A DNA stretch of 64,000 nt from contig JARUPZ010000002.1 in the NCBI GenBank assembly GCA_031213475.1, positions 15,624,738 to 15,688,737 on the forward strand, written 5' to 3'. How positions within the stretch are numbered: the first letter of the stretch is position 1; each line of letters starts with the position of its first letter. The position numbers were made by a program, and so were the translations under genes. This document shows, in pieces, positions 1 through 13,600 of the stretch. The DNA comes from Nereocystis luetkeana. Its lineage: Eukaryota > Sar > Phaeophyceae > Laminariales > Laminariaceae. A model generated the notes under the pieces. That model did not search any database. It saw only the letters and a list, made by a program, of their open reading frames with translations, and was not told the DNA's origin.

Positions 1-1440
1 GCCATGATACCCCGGCGCATGAAAATAAATGGAGAGCGCTTTTTGCGACTCTTGGTATCGCTGCTCACCGGTAACTTTGAGCACACGGAAATATCTCCGG
101 AGTTGTTTCTAGTTGTTTATCGCTGTCTGCAACAAATTGCTGTCTGGCGCAACCGGCGGCCTCAAATTCCTTATTAGGAACGTCGCTCGTTTTCATGTGC
201 GGTGGTTGCTTGCGGAGAATAGAAGTGGCTGTCTGCAAAAACAGACAAGTGCAAACTTTCAGTTTGGGGTTGTTGGTTTTTTGTCTCGTTTTTGTGCCTT
301 CCGATTTTTACCGAATCTCGACCACTGCAGTAGCCCAAAGTCGAGAGGTGTACGAAGCCCTCCGTCGGGAACCTGCGGGCGGCCAATTTCTAGAGAATCA
401 CAAGCAGCTGTAGATGAAAGACCAAGCCGATACATCATACATCCGTCGGGAACCTGCGGGCGGCCAATTTCTAGAGAATCACAAGCAGCTGTAGATGAAA
501 GACCAAGCCGATACATCCGCTCTCTGCCAAGGGCGCGAATAAGCCGAAGCTCCAATTACAGCGTGTTAATATTACGACGTAGCTAACTGTACCGAAAAAA
601 AATCTAGATATTAGATTCACCCGGAAACCCGGGGATGAGAGATGAACAAGTTCCAACATGGCCTTAACCGCCGCTTGAGGACAACTACATGCACAGTTTC
701 GGGGACAAACAGGATTTTGTGTGGGATGCATTTTCCGCCGATTTCTTCTTGCTGTATTAAAAAAGATGCCAGCTGCGGGTTCGATACATTTGTTGGATCC
801 GCATCTTAGCAAGGCGTATGTGACCCTACTTCCGTCGCTCGTGATACGCAGGATGTATGGACGAACGTAGCGAAGGGTATTAATCGGCAATTTCCTCGGG
901 AAATAGTTTTACATCGCTGCGCTCACCACGCAGCGGCATTCCTGCAGCGCTCTGAGACAGCCCTACAGATAGCCGGACAGTCACCAAGCGTCATGTAGAC
1001 AATGCGATGCCCCTTGTTCGGAGCGGTACTCGGTGTTTTACAGGCCGAGTAGAACAAGAAGCAGCAGCTGACGCAACCGGAGCTCTAGAGCTATTCATGC
1101 AGTCGTAACCTCCGATCTTAGCCGCTCTATCTATGTAACACCGGTAATAGACTCTCTACGACATATGCATATACTTGCTTGGAGAATACGACAAACATCT
1201 ACTGTATGTAAGAGCTTGGTTGTATCACAAAGTATATACTGTAGTTCTAACAGCCTGGATCACCTTCCCCCCCCTCCCTGCTCCGTCTCAAAAGGGATGC
1301 GTGGTCAATAATAGCTGAAAGACTGAGGCAAACAAAAAGTGAAAATTCCCCCCCCCCCCTCCCCCCCCCCTCCCCTGCCTCCCTATCGATCAAACCTCGG
1401 GTCGACTACTACATTGGTAAATCGGCTGTTCTCTCCAAAG
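1..1440. other. Upstream non-coding stretch
   Basis: No exon is recognised here. It holds an exact 81-bp tandem duplication (361-518) and ends in C-rich tracts (1264-1280, 1347-1376) just before the first recognised acceptor. The segment around 1275-1325 resembles parts of 6595-6645 and, inverted, 36440-36500. It may be an intron of the calpain gene or sequence upstream of it; no promoter can be called. Confidence 0.5.
361..518. repeat. 81-bp exact tandem duplication
   Basis: Two adjacent copies (361-441 and 442-518) begin TCCGTCGGGAACCTGCGGGC and are identical until the second copy ends, which points to a recent duplication. Confidence 0.9.
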
Positions 1441-1638
1441 GTATGGAAAGAAGAGCTAGACCTCGGATTCCACAACTCAGGCGACAAGGTAACGGTTGCG
1501 GTCAAGGATTCAGACAGCGGGTTGGAGTTCGGCGACGACCTGCTGTACAGCACGGACGTGTACGTTCCTTGGTGCAGCGCTTTCCACGCCGATGCGGCCA
1601 CTGCAGAGTGCGAAGGAGGGTACACCTATGAGTGCGAT
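1441..1638 (+). CDS. Calpain gene exon: C2-like ectodomain module 1
   Basis: Opens after a CCAAAG acceptor preceded by a C-rich tract and ends before GTGAAG; 66 codons, phase 0/0. The translation starts VWKEELDLGF and contains DKVTVAVKDSDSG, the strand-plus-acidic-loop pattern of C2 domains, then a Cys-containing tail (VPWCSAFHADAATAECEGGY). It is the leftmost exon I can support and probably lies in an extracellular N-terminal region. Membership of the same gene is inferred from strand, phase and the similar module at 5556. The alternative donor GTGCTG lies 6 bp downstream. Confidence 0.6.
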
Positions 1639-4600
1639 GTGAAGGTGCTGACGACTGTAATCTTATCTCTATTGATAGATGTGGCTGTCTGAACACGGTC
1701 GGTACTGTAGTGCTGAGCGCCGTACGAAAGGGCCGGGGGCAGGGAGGGGGGGCGTGGGAGGGTTAAAAAGAAAAGCTGTCGGTTGACGGTCAATGTATTA
1801 TTCAAGGCTGTTCACAGGTCATTGTGCCAAATCTCGCGGGTCGCGTCGAGTCGGGTCGGATTAGGGTGCCGTGGTCCGGCCGATGAGTTTTTGAAAAACT
1901 CCTCACCCGACTATAGACCCGATCCGACCCGACCCGACCCGCGATACTTTGAAGACCTCCTGAACCCGACCCGCGGGCCGGGAAATGATCCGTGAAGAAT
2001 CATGCCATGTTTAGCCGGCAGCACCTCTTAGTGCGGGCAATCCCTTATCGGCTGTCTACTAGGGGGTGAGCCGTCAACCAACCTATTTGGCGACAGTGCG
2101 TAGATAAAAAAATGCCCCCCCCCTATCACAATGAACAACGCCTCCGATGTGATAGGGGAGGGGGGCACATATTTCAGCAACCGACAGTCAACAGATGGAC
2201 CCCCCCTATGAAGTAACAACGCCTCCTTCGAATGGGAACGCATGCACATACATGTTATACATCAGCGTCGGTAGACGGTCTGACGTTGGTCCGTCAAGGC
2301 CTCTTGACACACGCACACTACAATAGTGGTGCACCTACTTTTTCCTTCTGAGGGTCCCTACTTGAGGAGCTATATACTATTAGTAAGTCACCCGCACACT
2401 TAATATTTAGAAAACACGAAGAGTGCAACCATGGCTTAGGTATTACAACGAACAACTTTGTAAAATGCAAAAATGGGTGTTCCAAAGATGTTGAGTGTGT
2501 AGAGTGAGTTCCTCAATAGGAGAAGTCCCAGCAGTCAAAGTTGGTGTGGCCAAAAACAAATGCCACCCCCTATATCCCGTGACACGATTCTCTTTTTTCA
2601 CTTGAATATACTAGTTTTAGTGTAGGGAATCTCTCCTTGACGGCTGTCTGGCAAAGGGTAGCAACAAGCAAGAGTAAAGCTGTCGGCCTTCGCATCATCT
2701 TTTGGCTGAGATATGTGGGGCATGATAAGCGGACTACATGAAGCGGGGGGGGGAGGGGAGGGGAGGATGGGGTGAAGGGGGAAGAATTTTGTCAGGATAC
2801 TGGGAGCGTGGGAAGGATGTACGTACCACTCTGTCCCAGTCATATGAACCTCTTGCATAGCCTGCCTTTTGTTTTTTTGCACTTGTTTCGTACGGTTGGA
2901 TCTGTACCGTGCCGATAGATCCTGCACAGACTCTCACACCGGCAGGCGAGGGATCAAATGACCCCAGATCATGACCCAGGGGTCCGAGGTGCGCACTGCG
3001 ACCGACGTATCTCTCAGCTGACCCAAGCGGAGTAACATAGTAGTGTCGCCCACTTTATAATTCTAACTCACAGCTGACGCTCGGTATCTGTACAGGCAAG
3101 AACTACAGTACGTAATATATAATATATATATATATTTGTATGTACAGATCCAAACAAACTGGCAATGTCGTTTCGTTCTTATTCTGCACAGACCCCAATC
3201 GAAATTTGATTGGCTGATTTTAATTTGTCTATTCTACCCTCGACCCCGCTTTTCACTCCGTATGCACTCTGTTTTGGCTTTCAATTTCACAACGAATGCT
3301 CCACACCTCGGGTAGGTCATCGATCCCCACACTTCATGATCTACTATAGATATGTTTCTGGGTATAACATATTTCTGATGCGTGTGATGTACTTAGCTCG
3401 TGTTGCCGGGTGGGAGTGGCAAAACCTGCATCACGATGTAGGACATGTTTCCTGGGTTGGATCTGTGCTATAAAGAACCTGCACAACGCTTCATAGTGGT
3501 AGATTAAAGTCTAGATCATCTAGATGATCCATCTGTATATATATGATCTAGATGATGTAGATGGTCTATCTGTACATGATATATCTGATCTATCTGTAGA
3601 TGATCTTCCCAACAGATGCAGCGTCCTCTGCGCCGACTTCTGTGTCACATTTTTTTATCTTGTCAGTGCACTTCACAGCAAAGTGCGTTTGATGCCGTAC
3701 TGACCGTTCGTTGTGCCGACTGTTGTGTTCGTTTTATTTGTCAGCTCTACAAAACGCGTGCGTTCGATGTCGATGCTAATGATTCCTGTGCCGGCAGCGC
3801 AATTTTTTGCTGTCCGCTGTGGTGATTAGTTGTCGTAGTTGTTGTCGTTGCTGGTGGTGCTGCTGCTATTGTTGTTGTTGTTGTTGTTGACGTTGTTGTT
3901 GCCGTGGTTTCCTTCGTTGTTAGTGTTGTGGTTACCGTTGTTGCTGTTGCTGTTTGTTTGTTCTTCTTGTCCGTCTGTTCTGTGCAGGGTATGGCGTGGT
4001 CGATGCCCTCACAGCCCTGGTGCACTGAGACGTCTTGGGTCTACCTCGGAGGTGCGAGCGACGGTGGGGGCGGAGAGAGCGGGTGCGGCGTGCAGAGCGA
4101 TCACTCTTGCCTGAAGCTCCAATTCACGATAGTACCGTTTCAGGTATATATCATAAGGCTCGCCGGAACTGTGAAGAAGTCTTGCATCCTACCAGTACGT
4201 CGTAAAGCTATCGGGGGGGGAGCTGGGGGGGGGGGGGGAGCGATCGGTTTCCTGATTCCTTTGTACTGAACGAATTCGCGGATTTGACACAAATGTAGTA
4301 TAGCTGTCGCTAGAAACTCGCGTAGCAGGATGCTTGTAACTGTCGTCAATTTCTTGTGCGTGTTGGGGGGATTTTTTAAGACAAGGAGTCATTTGAAAAA
4401 ATTGCCAGATCTGATTTCTTTTTGTTCGGAGATTTTATGCCGCGGTCGGTCGGTCGTAGATTTTGGTTCTGGGGACCTCGAAAGGGGTATTATTCCATTG
4501 TGGCGCCGTGTAAGTTATAAACTCATATTTTCCGCTCGTAATAACAGTACTTAAGCAGTATCTCGAGGGCTACATGTGTAGGGCGCGCGTGGTTTGTCCA

Positions 4601-7600
4601 TTGTCAGTTTTAACGTCAGGTCGCGAAATGCCCTTCGATACGACACATCCTCGCTCGCAAGTGATTTGGAAGGGTAGTCTATGCCCACGGGAGAGAGAGA
4701 AAAAGAGAGAAAATAATATATACCAGGCATATATATATATAATATATATATATGTATATCAGAGAGAGAGAGAGAGAGCGACCAAACGGGAAGCGAGGCC
4801 CTGTCTCTCTTGTCGAGGAACCGCAACATTCGCTTCGCTGTACGAAGGCATCGCTCAAGCAATGCCCAGCCTGCTGAGCGTAGAAGAGAATGCTATAATA
4901 GGTTCGTCTCTCCGGATTTCCGTGGATGATGTTTCGAACGGAGGGTGCGCGAAACCCTCCCTCTCAGCGGATTGGATCCCTAAGTCGGAGCTTGACAGTT
5001 AAAATACCCCGAGACGGACTTGACAGGTAAACGTCACAAGACGGACATGACAGGTAAACATTTCAAGACGGGGTTGACAGGTAGATCCCAAGACGAGACA
5101 TGACCGGTAAAATGTTCCAAGACAACTTGACAGGTGGATGTCCCAAGCCGAGCTTGACTAGTAAAATTCGCCAATACAGGGTTGATAGTAAAACGCCCCG
5201 AGCCGGGCCTAATCGGCAAAACGCCCCAAGACGGGCTTGACTGGTGAATCGTCGTAAGGTGGGCTTGGCCGGTAAAAAGCTTTCAAGATGGGTTTGACCG
5301 GTAAAACATCCCGAAAACGGACTTGACTGGTAAAATATCCCAAGGCGGGCTTAACAATAAAGTTCTCCCGAGACGGGCTTGACCGATAAAACGCCCCAAG
5401 ACGGCAGGCTTGACCTGTAAAATGCCCCCAAGACAGACTTAACGGGCAAATGCCGCAGGCAGTGCGGTGCCGCAAAACGGTGCCCCGTCAAACTTTACTC
5501 TGGTTATCTTCCACACGCCAACCCACCGGTCGAATGCACTTTGCTTGTTTGTTAGGTGAACGTAGAACAGACGTACGCGGGCAATCCTTTCCTGGTGACA
5601 GTGGCCGGCTACGACACGGATTTCCTCAACGACACGGCGTACGAAGACTACGGCCTCGCCTACAACACAGGGTCGCAGGTGGCGTGCGCTACTACGGCCT
5701 CTGCGCTCTATACGTATGCGTATATGACACACTTTGCCGCTTATAACTGTTGAGTTTTCATGCTATGTACAGTAACGCTTTCATCGTATCGCTGGTGGGT
5801 CCTCTATGCGCACGTACATACTCGTCACTAAATTACGTATAATAGCCACACCGTCGGCCGAAGTGACAAAATAATTTGCGGTTTCGTGCTATAGGACATT
5901 GCGAGCGGGGCGGCGTGGCGTTTTCATGTCGGTGAAACACCGGTACCTATATACGTGCAGAGCGAATCGTGTCGACACCCGAGAAAGTTATCCCAAAACA
6001 CGTCATCAGTAGGCGAGGCTAAAGGCTCAGATGGATGTGTACACCGGCAGGCAGGGACCGCTTCATGCTTCAGGGATGATAACACAACAAGAAAGGCAGT
6101 GACACTTTAACTAATTACGGTTCAACTTCAAAATCTCCAGCACCCATGTTGTCGTGCTCTTCAGCGCATCATCGTCGCTAAAATCCCTCCTTATTTACCA
6201 CCGCCCCCTCGATAAATATTGACGGAAAAACTCGTTTTTTTTTCTCGCGTTTTTTGTTTGCGAAAACAACCCGCCGAGAAGACGCTGTTTTGCCCCTCTC
6301 AGCAGAATAAAAAGGATTTGTCGTCTCGCGTACAATAGCGTTTTTGGACCACGCCGAGCCACAGCTAGCTGCAGCTCATCCCCGATCCTACGTTGCACTC
6401 TGCACCTACCCATCGTCGCAGAAGTCGCTCCCTTTTACCACCCCCCGACGCTATCCTAGGAGATAGATGGTGGCCACAAAAGGCAAAAACTAGGAAGGGA
6501 ATAAGATACGTATATGGGCCATTTGTTTTCAGTTTGAAATAGAGAAAGAGTGCTCAGATGTTGGAGTTGTCGTTTTGGGAGTGTGTAGGAACGACGGTGC
6601 TCCGTCTCGAAAGGGGTGCGTGGTCGATGATCAAAGGGCCATGGCAAGTAACAAAATGAGTACGCCCCCCCCCCCCCCCGCCCCCCCCCCAGACAAAAAA
6701 ACTCGAATCTATCGTTCCGCTAAACCCCGAGTGGAAACTTGTTAACCTGCTACAAAGGCCTACTGTATATAAAGCCCCTTCATGAGGTCCTTGTGATACA
6801 ACCCGTTTAGGGCGGGCTATCGAAAAAGCACCACATGACGCACGCAGTTGGCGAAGAGGAGTTCTCGGCGGAAGTCCTCGATAGCCGAGGTTGTCTATTC
6901 AATCGATGTACCAGGTATGAAACTGCGTACCAACTACTACCAGGTACTGTACATCGTAGATCGAAATCACAAAATAACGTACGCATTGCCTGAACGGAAT
7001 GCAAAACACACGCGCCCTGACATCAAGACGCGGCTCGCAACGTTTCAGGCATCAACCACTTAATCGGTCCAACTCACAGCAGACGTATATTTGAAACAGC
7101 TTTAACATTTTCGTGTTATTATTGTTATTACTATTATTATGGTTTCTCTTGCCACCCGACAATGTGCATGCAGCATGATCTTCAACATTGATCACTCATA
7201 ACTTTCCCGAAAGAAGAAAACCTCGGAAACAAAAGGAAACCCACACATCAAGTCTACCTCCCTTCTTTGCCAACTTTAGGCTTGTCTACTATTGTTGTTA
7301 TTATTGTTCTTCGTATTATTCCATTGGCCATCTGACATTGAGTAGCATACGAGGAACATTAAAGTAGAATCCAGTGACTGCAAAATCTAGAAGACTCTAT
7401 TGAATGAAGAGACCTGAAACCTTGATATAAGACAGAACTGTTTGTCGTCGCTCGCGTACGTATACAGCTCCTGGACTTCGCCGAAACTCTCACCACGCTC
7501 GACGCTCTCCGGGGTGGCATTCTGGTTCGAACGGACCCCGGCGTTGCGGGTACGGCTGACGGGAGCAAGGCGGTCGACTTCTCCATCAACGCCGCCTCTA

Positions 7601-10600
7601 CCGTCTGGGTGTGCAAGTGAGAGGGGTTGCCATTTTTCGTGTCCAGGCTGAGGTAGGACGGGGCTAGCAATACATACCTGGTACCTGATAGTAATCAGAA
7701 CCAAAATATGGAGTGTGAACATAGGGGGGCGTATGACTTTTGGATCCATCGTGGGTTCTGATTACTATACTCATGACATTCTATATGTTTGGCGTTCCTA
7801 CGGTAGAGATTCACTCCAATTTTTCTGAGGCCCCTCACATAAGGAGCTCCATACCTCACCCGAAAACTGATTTCAGCAAAATTCAAACTGCATGCCGATG
7901 AATATTCCCATGACCCGAGCGTACAAAAACGTCATTTTTCGAAACAAGATCGGCATTCCGACGAGTTTGGGTTAAGGAACCCCGTCGTTCGGAAAAAAAA
8001 ATAGCGGAAATGTGCTACCTCTATCGTAGAACGCGTCATCTTGTACTTCGTGTGTAGCTCTTATTTTTTCAGGGCGGCGATTGTTTTGCTCGTGTCACCT
8101 CTGGTGGTAACTATTAATACCTGGTACGTGCATAGTCATCCGGGTCGGGGCACCCGGTCGTGGAACCCTGCAACTCAATGCAATGACGAGTGTAAAACGT
8201 TTTGTCCCGAGACGTTGTGAGACATATAAAACTGTCGCAAGCATCATCATTATCATCGTTGTCTTCATCATCACCGCGAACAACGGGAAGGTAGGTTTGT
8301 CCCTTCCACCGTGCTTGTTTTTGTGCTGTCTACACGCACGTTGTTGCACATTCGTAGTTTGGAATAGCAACATTAATATTAACACGTCCAAAGGGTACCT
8401 CTCGTAAAATCGTCAACCAATCGACGGAAACTCAGATCGGGTTCCAAAAGCTCTTTCGAGGGTTAGGTGCAATTGTCTACGTTTCATAAGAACCACCACC
8501 ATTCATCTGGCCCCAAAACGAGCCTGGCAGCGAGCACAGGGAAGCTTCAATAAGCTCACGGAGGAAAAAGTTTTGCCTCGCCCCTCGACGAGGGCCTCGC
8601 CGATGCCGGGCAGTGCGCCGACTCCGGTGCAAGTTCCGTTGCCTGCACTGGCGGCGCCGCCGGCCCCACGACCGGACAGGGGTTCGGCGAACCGAATACT
8701 CGTTGGCGCCCCCAGGGTAGGAGACTCAGTGATCAAGTCATTAGCGGGTACGGCGGTGGACGAGGTAATGAACGTAGGGGGGTGGAAGACACACATAATA
8801 CCGAAGGATTACTTAGGGTCGACGGCGAGTGCACGGGTCTCAGAGTCCAAGAGGAAACGAGACTCACGACCATGCGGGACGCGGGGGAGCTACCACTGTC
8901 AGGCATTCGAGTCAGATTCCTCCACATACGCGCCGAAGTACGTCTAACGAAGAGGGTAATTCAGGAAGTTTGGGTGAGACCACACAGCATCCGACTGGTG
9001 GCCAATGATAACCTAAGAAGTACATCGAAGTTTGGGTACGTAGGCCTCATCCAGTTCAATATTTCATAGAATAATCGGCGGCAGCGAGAAATAACACTGT
9101 TGTTAAATCGCCAACCAGTCTACGTTACTTCAGATTGGGTGCCAAAAGATGGTTCCAGGGCTTTGTGCGTTTGTCTATTTTTCATAAGAAGAGCCGCACG
9201 ATTCTTTGGACCCAAAACGAGCCTCGCATCGAGGACAGGTAAATACTGTAGGTGTCGGTAAGAACCCAGACCTTCCCAACCCCCCTACAAGCTTAGTGTA
9301 GTCTTTTCTGCATGGTCATGTCATTCCCGGGGAGAGACACCCCGCTGAGCGCGCACTCAATGCGGAGTTTTATCCCGGGCGAGGTCCCCTGCCCCACGGC
9401 AGTAGACCTAGTCCAATCCAATCCAGTACAATACTCACATTGAACGATCGGTGTCAGCGCAACATATAACTGTTGGAATAGCGTGTGGGGTAAGACGGAT
9501 GTTCGCTTTTATAATCCAGGTGCTCCCTTCTTGCTGGTATCACAGACAAAGACTCCCACTCCCATTATCGCAGGTCACGCGTGTTTTTCTGTTTCTTTCG
9601 TGTTTGGGCCGTTGCACAAACCCTCGAACAGATCGACGAACACCCGACTTGATGATCTAGATCTTCCACGGCAGTTTGATGGAGTTCTGATCTGTATACA
9701 CGATCTACATAAAAGCTCATGTCGCCGGGTGGGAGTCGCATTATCTGCCTGATCTGATCTGGGTCGTGTTTCCTATGTAGGTTGTGTCTGTACTACATGG
9801 ATCCTGAACAACATATCGTAAAGGCGGGGTAGGATCTAGGTGATCTATCTGTTGATGATCTATCTGTAGATCACCCATCTATCCACCGTGCGAACCGTTT
9901 ACACAGATGGAATCCGGATGCCCTCGAACACGGAAATCCATCCTGGCTGCTGGCGGAAGGCTGGGAGCTGAATACAACCGTAAGTGAAGATGTACAATGT
10001 ATAATTATCGCGCATGCCCACGCTACCTTAGAAACTGCTTGTAAATACATACCAGGTACTTCATTGCAGCCTGTGGCTTACACGGCATACACGGTAAAGA
10101 GCGTTGACTTCGGATCAGAGGGAGGGGAGGAGGGGGGGGCGGGGCGACCGTTTGTCAGCGCTGTTTTTCTCGGCAACGGCAAATAATAAAGGTGTCGAAC
10201 AAAGCCGAAAAATATATAGTTTCGGAAGGCTCTCGACCAGAGCTTCTCTCCGAAAATGTCTCGTTTAGGAAAAAAATCAAGCGCTGTGAGAAACGATTGC
10301 TCGCCCCCTGCCGTGAACTCAATGCCCCTTGACGGAAGTTGTAAGGTGATGGTGTGGAGTCAGACTTAGCCATTTTTCCTATGTACTTCCTAGAGTTTTT
10401 TTATTAGGCGTCTTCCCCGCAGGGACGAGGCCTGCCGTCCCCATATACTATATACCGTCCTGGCGACGACGACAATGTAGGGCGGGCGCCCTGGGGGAAA
10501 AATTCGCCCCTTCCGAGGTTGTTATTTACGGGGGACCGTAGTAAATAGGGCCTACGGTACACACAAAAAACTATATATTTTCCTAATTTTACAAACAATA

Positions 10601-13600
10601 TTTGGTCCTATTTACTATGGTCCCCCGCAATAGTGTGGGGTATACATGCTCACCGCGGTGGGTCGTCATCTCGGGTTGACACGGAACGGAGTGGCAGAAC
10701 TTTCGGGTGTGACCTTGAAATGAACTTGTGTACAACGAGGCGGTTCCATCTAGTGCAGGGACAGTGGGCCTGACACTCCCACGACGGAACCCTGATACGA
10801 ACAAATTCAGCTTGTGCTTATGTATAGACCCTACCTCAACTTCCAACAAAAATCCCTCTTGGATCCTCCGATCCGCAAAAAAACGAACATCATTGAAAGG
10901 TTATGGTGTACCTTGACAGCAGTGACTCGGCCACGGGCGAGTACTTTAAATGCTGGCACAAGTTCTTCCCCGCGACGGAGCGAAACTACTGGGGCGGGCT
11001 CGAGTCGGCACCGGTGACTCTGCACGCAAACGGCGTCGACGGAAGTGAGACCCAGATGTACGTTGTCGTCGTGGTGCCGGACGTGGACGACGAGGTGACA
11101 AGTGGTGGAAAAGTGCCGGGCGGTAAAATAGAGTTCACGATTACGATACATAGGCGCTTACTTTCGAGCCGCAGGGTATCCGGCGGAATGACGGGGAGGG
11201 GCGTCAACGAGCGTTGCGTGTAGGCCCTTTTGCTGCGGACTCCGTGCAGAAAGGGTATCCGGCAGCCGAGGTTACAGTGCTACGTACTGGGAGAGATAGC
11301 TCGAAGAGAACATTATCGGCGGCCCAAATCACAGCACCTCGAGTAGATATCATAGACGTGAGGAGGTAGACTACGTGGTAGACGTGGGGGCTTGGAGATA
11401 ACATTATCGACAGCCCATATCACGGTGCATAAAAAGCCAAGAGTACACGCGGAGATATGAAGAGGGACCTTGCCCCCCCGTGATGCACTGTCCTTTTCCG
11501 GCCGATTCCTTGAATATTGACGCGCTGGCAGTTCTTTCGATTTTTCGAGGCATGAGGCGATCCCAAATACAATGCGAAACTCGGGTGTGCGGACTTTTGT
11601 TCTATCTCGCTCCTTCGACTCTTGAGGTGCACAGTGATGGCCATGGGCTTGGACTCGATGCTATCTCAATTGGCATGCATGTGCGGAGTATATTTTTCGA
11701 CCGGAGTACGCACAAGGGGATAGGGGGGGAGGGGCATGAACAAGGGCCTCTTGTTTGATGCAAGAATCACGGGCGTTTGACCGCAGTAGTATTGACCCCT
11801 TCTCTATGTAGACCATCACCTGAACGGACCTGAAAGCCGGTCTACGTTTTACCAATCAAGGCAAGGATTATCCTACCATATTTCTCCCAAGTTACTGTAA
11901 CACCACGGACGCTCCATAACCAAATTACTGTACGCTACGGACGACCTATAACCAAGTTATTGTGGAATTTTGTCGACAGGAGACCTCAACGGCCTACACC
12001 CGCGAGCTCGACTCAGACGTCTTCTGGATGATCATGGCCGAACACGTTTTCGTCGCCGCCTTGTTCGGCTGGATCTCTTGCGCGTTCCTTGCCGGGAAAT
12101 CGTTCCGCGTCGACCTGACGGAGGCTCTCCTCATGCAGGTGACTGATGAATCAGGAAGAGTACGAGACATATATTGATACCAGGTATATATGTATATATA
12201 AACAGTCTGCACGCGCTTGCCGAACCTAATTCGTGCCATGGAGAGTTTGGTGTGTTGATCGTTGATAAGTTTTCACTTATTCACCACTTCGCCCTCCACG
12301 CTTGTTGCCGAAACCTTCGTGTCAAGGTGAGGTTTCGATCGCTGAAACCGTTTCCCGCATTCACCGGTGCGCCATCCGCGCTCGTTCCCGAACCTTGCTC
12401 ATGTCAAGGGGAGTGTTTTATAGTTGTACATACTTTTTCCCGTATTCAACCAGTCCGTTCCTCACTAAGTAGTGTATGTACTGGGTTTTGGGGCAAACGT
12501 GTCGGGGTCCTGTCCCTCCGACGTACCTATCGACAGAGTCCAGAGTTCAGTGCCGGCGGGCATGCCTCTTTTGTTCGGGTTGAAAGGATCATTCTCATCA
12601 CTTTTCAGGCGCAGCCCTACCGTATAGTTTACGGCGAGTTTGACGGGACGTCATCCACAGCCGCCCCCCCCCCCCCAACACAAACTGAGCACTACAACAA
12701 AACCACCCGCTACTTCCTGCTGGTGTTCGATATCTTGGTGTGCCCACCACCCGCATCGTTGACCACCACTGCAACCCCGCAATGCAAACCAACGCCGCCG
12801 TGCAAAACCACAAAAACATCAACAACAACAACAACAACGACAACTGAGTAAAGGCAGTTTATATGACGTTACTGTCGAGGCACATGTTGTACGCGACGAA
12901 GAGGACTAACGCCATACCAGGTACATTGGTTGATTGTCCTGAGGTTAGGGTAAGGTTGTAGGCATGTTCGTGTTCTTGTACAGCGACCCTCAACCATGGT
13001 GTCGAATAAGTGGTGAGTTACCCTCCGGTCGCCATCGCCCGAACCCAATACCGATCGCGTGTTGGAATTTCGCATGTCGCGGCGGAAAAACCACGACGAT
13101 CACGGCAATCACACGACTTCACCGGACACGATGACGACACCACCATCACCACCACCGCCGCCGCCACCACCACCACCACCACCACCAACAACAACAACAA
13201 AAGACGGCGGTTTCCGTCGGCAAGCACAAAAGCGTGCTGCGCCACTTGTTAGCGAGCCACGGAAAATCCGACAAGAACGCAATCTTCAGGCGAAACCTGT
13301 GCTTGGCTGCCTTCGCCACGCGTGTGTCGCTGCTGGTGCCGGTGTTCATTCTGTGGGCGTGGGGGCTGGCCACCATAATCACAGTAAGTAGTGAAAATAC
13401 GGAGCCGTGTGAAAGCTTGAACACGCAAACCCTTTAACACGCTAGAGCAATGCCCTTGCAGTGCAGGGGTGGTTGTCCCGACCAACATTTTTCCCGGCAC
13501 GGTAGTAGTAGTCCTAAAACAGTGCAACCCCTGCGGTGGGATTTTTAGCGAAGCTTGAAACACGGAGCAGCAGCGTTCAGTGAAAAATGAGGTCTTATGA

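Larger units (their letters stand above)
1639..5555. other. Long intron with satellites and dispersed repeats
   Basis: Holds a GGGTC-family palindromic repeat (1796-1998), a strong hairpin (2112-2170), a copy of the GATCTAGAT repeat family (3330-3610), a GTT-rich microsatellite (3830-3960), a G-run (4211-4239) and a degenerate ~30-bp minisatellite (5003-5450). No convincing exon is seen. Confidence 0.6.
8717..10899. other. Intron with dispersed repeats
   Basis: Holds the right member of the direct repeat (9106-9239), a GATCTAGAT family copy (9605-9895), a G-run (10120-10143) and a TA-flanked MITE (10526-10630). A missing small exon here would be needed to reconcile phase. Confidence 0.5.

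Noticed and set aside
8503-8796. Minus-strand Gly/Ala-rich open frame
   Set aside because: Shadow of the GC-rich plus-strand segment; no splice or start context.
12174-12851. Single 225-codon open frame as a gene
   Set aside because: Only 12609-12737 has splice borders and fits the host gene; the rest is intron that happens to be open.
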